DNA from: Comamonadaceae bacterium
Lineage (GTDB): Bacteria; Pseudomonadota; Gammaproteobacteria; Burkholderiales; Burkholderiaceae
NCBI GenBank assembly: GCA_947484245.1
Contig: CANKOT010000048.1
Coordinates: 1-16,157, forward strand
DNA: 16,157 bases
Reading direction: 5' to 3'
Shown piece after piece: positions 13,808 through 16,157 of this stretch (position 1 is the stretch's first letter; the number at the start of each line of letters is the position of its first letter). A program made the position numbers and the translations under genes. Under the pieces are notes generated by a model. The model made no database searches. It worked only from the letters and a program-made list of their open reading frames with translations, and was not told where the DNA came from.

Positions 13808-15372
13808 AGAGTTTTACGCAAGTTGGCGGGCGCAATTTTGAGCGCCTCTCGGTATTTGGCAACGGTGCGGCGTGCGCAATCGATGCCTTGTTCTTTGAGC
13901 ATTTCAGACAGTTGGTTGTCTGAAAGGGGTTTGTTGGGGTTCTCGGCCGCTACCAATTGTTTGATAAGAGCACGCACAGCGGTGCTGGACGCAGCGCTGC
14001 CGCTGTCTGTGCCAAGGCCTGAGCCAAAGAAAAACTTCAACTCGAACGTGCCCATGGGCGTGGTCATGTATTTGGCCGTGGTGACGCGGCTGATGGTGGA
14101 TTCGTGCAGACCTAATTCATCGGCAATTTCTCGAAGCACCAATGGCCGCATGGCCAATTCGCCATGAATGAAGAAGTTGCGCTGGCGCTCTACAATGGCG
14201 GTGGACACGCGCAAAATAGTGTCAAAGCGCTGCTGGATGTTTTTGATGAACCAACGCGCTTCTTGAAGCCTTTGTTGCAAACCCAAATGGCCTTCACCTT
14301 TGCCACCGCGCAATGCGTTGGCGTAAATGTCGTGCACGCGCAGTTTGGGCATGACATCTGAATTGAGTTGCACTCTGAAGTGAGGCTCACCGCCTTTGCG
14401 TGTGCCAATGACCAAGACATCGGGCACGATCACATGTTGTTCGGCGTTGGCAAAAGGACGACCTGGCTTGGGTTCTAAGCGGGTGATGAAGGTCAAAGCT
14501 TGTTTGACAAGTGCTTCGTCTTCGCCGCACTGCACCGCCAAGCGTTTGAAGTCGCGTTTGGCCAAGAGATCTAAGGGCAGTGCGCAAATTTTTAAAGCAA
14601 CTGGCGCTACTTCGTTGTTGGGCTCATCCTTCATGATGGCTTTGAGTTGTATGCGCATGCATTCACCCAAATCGCGAGCACCTATGCCCACAGGCTCGAG
14701 GGATTGCAACAAACTCAGGGCCACGGTAAAGCGGTGCACCAATTCTTCAAGTTGCTCGATGTCGTCGGTGCCTGCCAAGCCTTGTGCCAAAGACTCGAGA
14801 CTGTCTTCCAAGTAACCGTCGTCGTTCAAGGACTCAATGAGGAAACGCAATGCAGCACGGTCAATTTCAGACAAGCGCATTGACAAAGCTTGTCGGTGCA
14901 AATAGTCTGTGAGAGAACCTAAGCCGCGCGCCAACTCAATGGCATCTGCGCCCTCGGAGTCATTGTTGGTATTGTTTTTGCGAGCGCCGGCATCGGTGCC
15001 CCATTCGCTGTCGTCGGGCGCCATGTCGACGCTGCCGTCGCCATCCCAGCTGTCGGCCACATCGGTCACTGCTTCGTCACTGGTGACCGATGCGGTGGAT
15101 TCGCCTGCGGCATCGCGCGAGTCGGAGCCTGCGTCGCTGGCGGCTTCTGACACACGGTCGCCCAAGCTCACGCGGGCATCGGCTTCGGGCAATCCGTAAT
15201 CTTCTTGCGGTGCTTCGTCGGTATTGCGTTCAAGGAAAGGATTTTCGTCGAGCATTTGCTCAACTTCTTGACTGAGCTCTAGGGTGGAGAGTTGAAGCAG
15301 CCGAATGGATTGTTGCAACTGTGGCGTGAGCGCCAAGTGCTGGGACATCCGAAGTGAAAGGCTTTGCTTCAT
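13804..15372 (-). CDS. rpoN: RNA polymerase sigma-54 factor RpoN
   Basis: This 522-residue sigma-54 directs transcription from -24/-12 promoters together with enhancer-binding ATPases. Region I is Gln/Leu-rich (LALTPQLQQSIRLLQLSTLEL at about 13-33, then DENPFLE). Region II is a long acidic linker (about 55-145). The core-binding domain follows, then the helix-turn-helix (EIADELGLHESTISRVTTAK, about 405-432) and the C-terminal RpoN box ARRTVAKYRE (500-509). ATG 15372 is chosen because MKQSLSLRMSQHL is the standard N-terminus and GGAGGG lies just upstream; a frame reaching 15423 would run into lptB. It starts 10 nt after lptB, the usual lptB-rpoN arrangement. Given the motB gene in the window, flagellar genes are a plausible part of its regulon. 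Confidence 0.97.
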   Translation of the reverse strand: MKQSLSLRMSQHLALTPQLQQSIRLLQLSTLELSQEVEQMLDENPFLERNTDEAPQEDYGLPEADARVSLGDRVSEAASDAGSDSRDAAGESTASVTSDEAVTDVADSWDGDGSVDMAPDDSEWGTDAGARKNNTNNDSEGADAIELARGLGSLTDYLHRQALSMRLSEIDRAALRFLIESLNDDGYLEDSLESLAQGLAGTDDIEQLEELVHRFTVALSLLQSLEPVGIGARDLGECMRIQLKAIMKDEPNNEVAPVALKICALPLDLLAKRDFKRLAVQCGEDEALVKQALTFITRLEPKPGRPFANAEQHVIVPDVLVIGTRKGGEPHFRVQLNSDVMPKLRVHDIYANALRGGKGEGHLGLQQRLQEARWFIKNIQQRFDTILRVSTAIVERQRNFFIHGELAMRPLVLREIADELGLHESTISRVTTAKYMTTPMGTFELKFFFGSGLGTDSGSAASSTAVRALIKQLVAAENPNKPLSDNQLSEMLKEQGIDCARRTVAKYREALKIAPANLRKTL

Positions 15373-15382
15373 GGTCCCTCCA

Positions 15383-16141
15383 TCACATTCGGAAGTGTTC
15401 GCCGAGGTACACGCGGCGTACATCGGCGTTGTTGACGATGTCTTGCGGGGTGCCTTGCGCTAACACGCGCCCCTCGCTGATGATGTAGGCGTGGTCGCAA
15501 ATACCCAATGTTTCGCGCACATTGTGATCGGTGATGAGCACGCCAATGCCGCGCTCTTTCAAGAAGGCGATGATGCGCTGAATTTCAATGACGGCAATGG
15601 GATCAATGCCGGCAAAAGGCTCGTCTAGCAAAATAAAGCGAGGGTCTGTGGCCAAGGCGCGTGCAATTTCGACACGCCTGCGTTCGCCGCCCGACAGCGC
15701 TAAAGAAGGCGAGTCGTGCAAATGGTCAACACGCAAATCTTTGAGGAGAGCTTGCAAGCGAGCGCTGATTTCTGCATTGTTTAAAGGCTTGCCATCTTCA
15801 TTCAGTTGCAACTCCAACACAGCGCGCACATTTTCTGCCACGGTGAGTTTTCTGAAAATAGAAGCTTCTTGTGGCAAATAGGAGAGCCCCATGCGAGCGC
15901 GTCGGTGAATGGGCATGCGCGTAACGTCTTCACCATCAATCAGAATGTGCCCGCCATCGGTACGCACCAAACCGACAATCATGTAGAAGGAGGTGGTTTT
16001 GCCGGCACCATTGGGCCCTAACAAACCGACGACTTCACCTTTTTCAACTTTGACGGATACGTCAAAAACCACTTGGCGGCTACCGTAAGACTTTTGCAAA
16101 TGGCGCGCTTCAAGGTGGCTGATGGCGGTGTGGGCGCTCAT
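15383..16141 (-). CDS. lptB: LPS export ABC transporter ATPase LptB
   Basis: This 252-residue ATPase of the LptB2FGC complex powers lipopolysaccharide extraction from the inner membrane toward the LptA bridge. All nucleotide-binding elements are present in order: Walker [10 protein letters not shown] (42-50), Q-loop Gln91 (YLPQEASIF), signature LSGGE (149-153), Walker B FILLDE (169-174) and switch His206 (ITDHN). The protein is complete, ending EHFRM. LptB proteins are highly conserved and the match in length and motifs is clear. The ATG at 16141 probably overlaps the stop of lptA. The gene is followed closely by rpoN in the common lptA-lptB-rpoN order. Confidence 0.97.
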   Translation of the reverse strand: MSAHTAISHLEARHLQKSYGSRQVVFDVSVKVEKGEVVGLLGPNGAGKTTSFYMIVGLVRTDGGHILIDGEDVTRMPIHRRARMGLSYLPQEASIFRKLTVAENVRAVLELQLNEDGKPLNNAEISARLQALLKDLRVDHLHDSPSLALSGGERRRVEIARALATDPRFILLDEPFAGIDPIAVIEIQRIIAFLKERGIGVLITDHNVRETLGICDHAYIISEGRVLAQGTPQDIVNNADVRRVYLGEHFRM

Positions 16142-16157
16142 GGCTTGTCTGCACCGG
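16138..16157 (-). CDS. lptA: 3' tip of the gene upstream of lptB, probably lptA (partial)
   Basis: Reading into the window on the minus strand, one frame ends Gly-Ala-Asp-Lys-Pro-stop, its TGA overlapping the lptB start as ATGA. Such coupling is typical of lptA-lptB, and lptA is the usual upstream neighbour. Only about six codons are visible, so identity rests on gene order and not on sequence. Confidence 0.4.

Noticed and set aside
13076..14167. Long open frame (363 codons) on the + strand opposite rlmL and rpoN
   Set aside because: It is antisense to two well-supported genes, has no recognisable domain and no ribosome site, and is explained by codon bias of the genes on the other strand.

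Overview
The window reads as chromosome of a betaproteobacterium of the order Burkholderiales, most likely Comamonadaceae. The reasons are the lptB-rpoN-rlmL neighbourhood, protein sequences of Comamonadaceae type, moderate G+C and heavy use of TTG for leucine. The genus cannot be fixed from this sequence alone. Coding density is very high: no stretch over 300 bases lacks a gene, and there are no tRNA, rRNA, CRISPR or insertion-sequence features.

Region 1 (2-1055, + strand): the 3' part of a flagellar stator gene (motB), closed by a strong intrinsic terminator.

Region 2 (1061-8966, + strand): a compact seven-gene catabolic operon. It starts with a well-formed sigma-70 promoter (TTGACC-17 bp-CATAAT) and a perfect 6-3-6 palindrome over the predicted transcription start. 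The genes encode a fused flavin monooxygenase/old-yellow-enzyme protein (2-aminobenzoyl-CoA monooxygenase/reductase or salicylyl-CoA 5-hydroxylase type), an SDR dehydrogenase, a MarR regulator, a crotonase-fold enzyme, an acyl-CoA dehydrogenase, a benzoate-CoA-ligase-type AMP-forming ligase and a RidA-family protein. Several junctions overlap by 1-4 nt. The set matches the aerobic CoA-dependent 2-aminobenzoate (anthranilate) route known from Azoarcus evansii: the aromatic acid is made into its CoA thioester, the ring is hydroxylated and reduced by one fused enzyme, and the non-aromatic ring is opened and degraded by beta-oxidation-like steps. Two members look non-standard. The crotonase lacks both hydratase glutamates and has an Asp placed like that of MenB/BadI. 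The RidA protein lacks the family's substrate-binding Arg. Immediately after the operon lies the orphan C-terminus of another acyl-CoA ligase, a probable rearrangement scar.

Region 3 (9117-11326, + strand): an NnrU-family membrane protein, a tautomerase/NTF2-like fusion protein and an alpha/beta hydrolase that carries every catalytic residue of fluoroacetate/haloacetate dehalogenase.

Region 4 (11377-16157, - strand, convergent): read in transcription order, the 3' tip of a gene that is probably lptA, then lptB (LPS export ATPase), rpoN (sigma-54), an RlmL-type rRNA methyltransferase, a PIN-domain nuclease without a visible antitoxin, and a UPF0149/SEC-C protein. Short gaps or overlaps suggest one long housekeeping operon.
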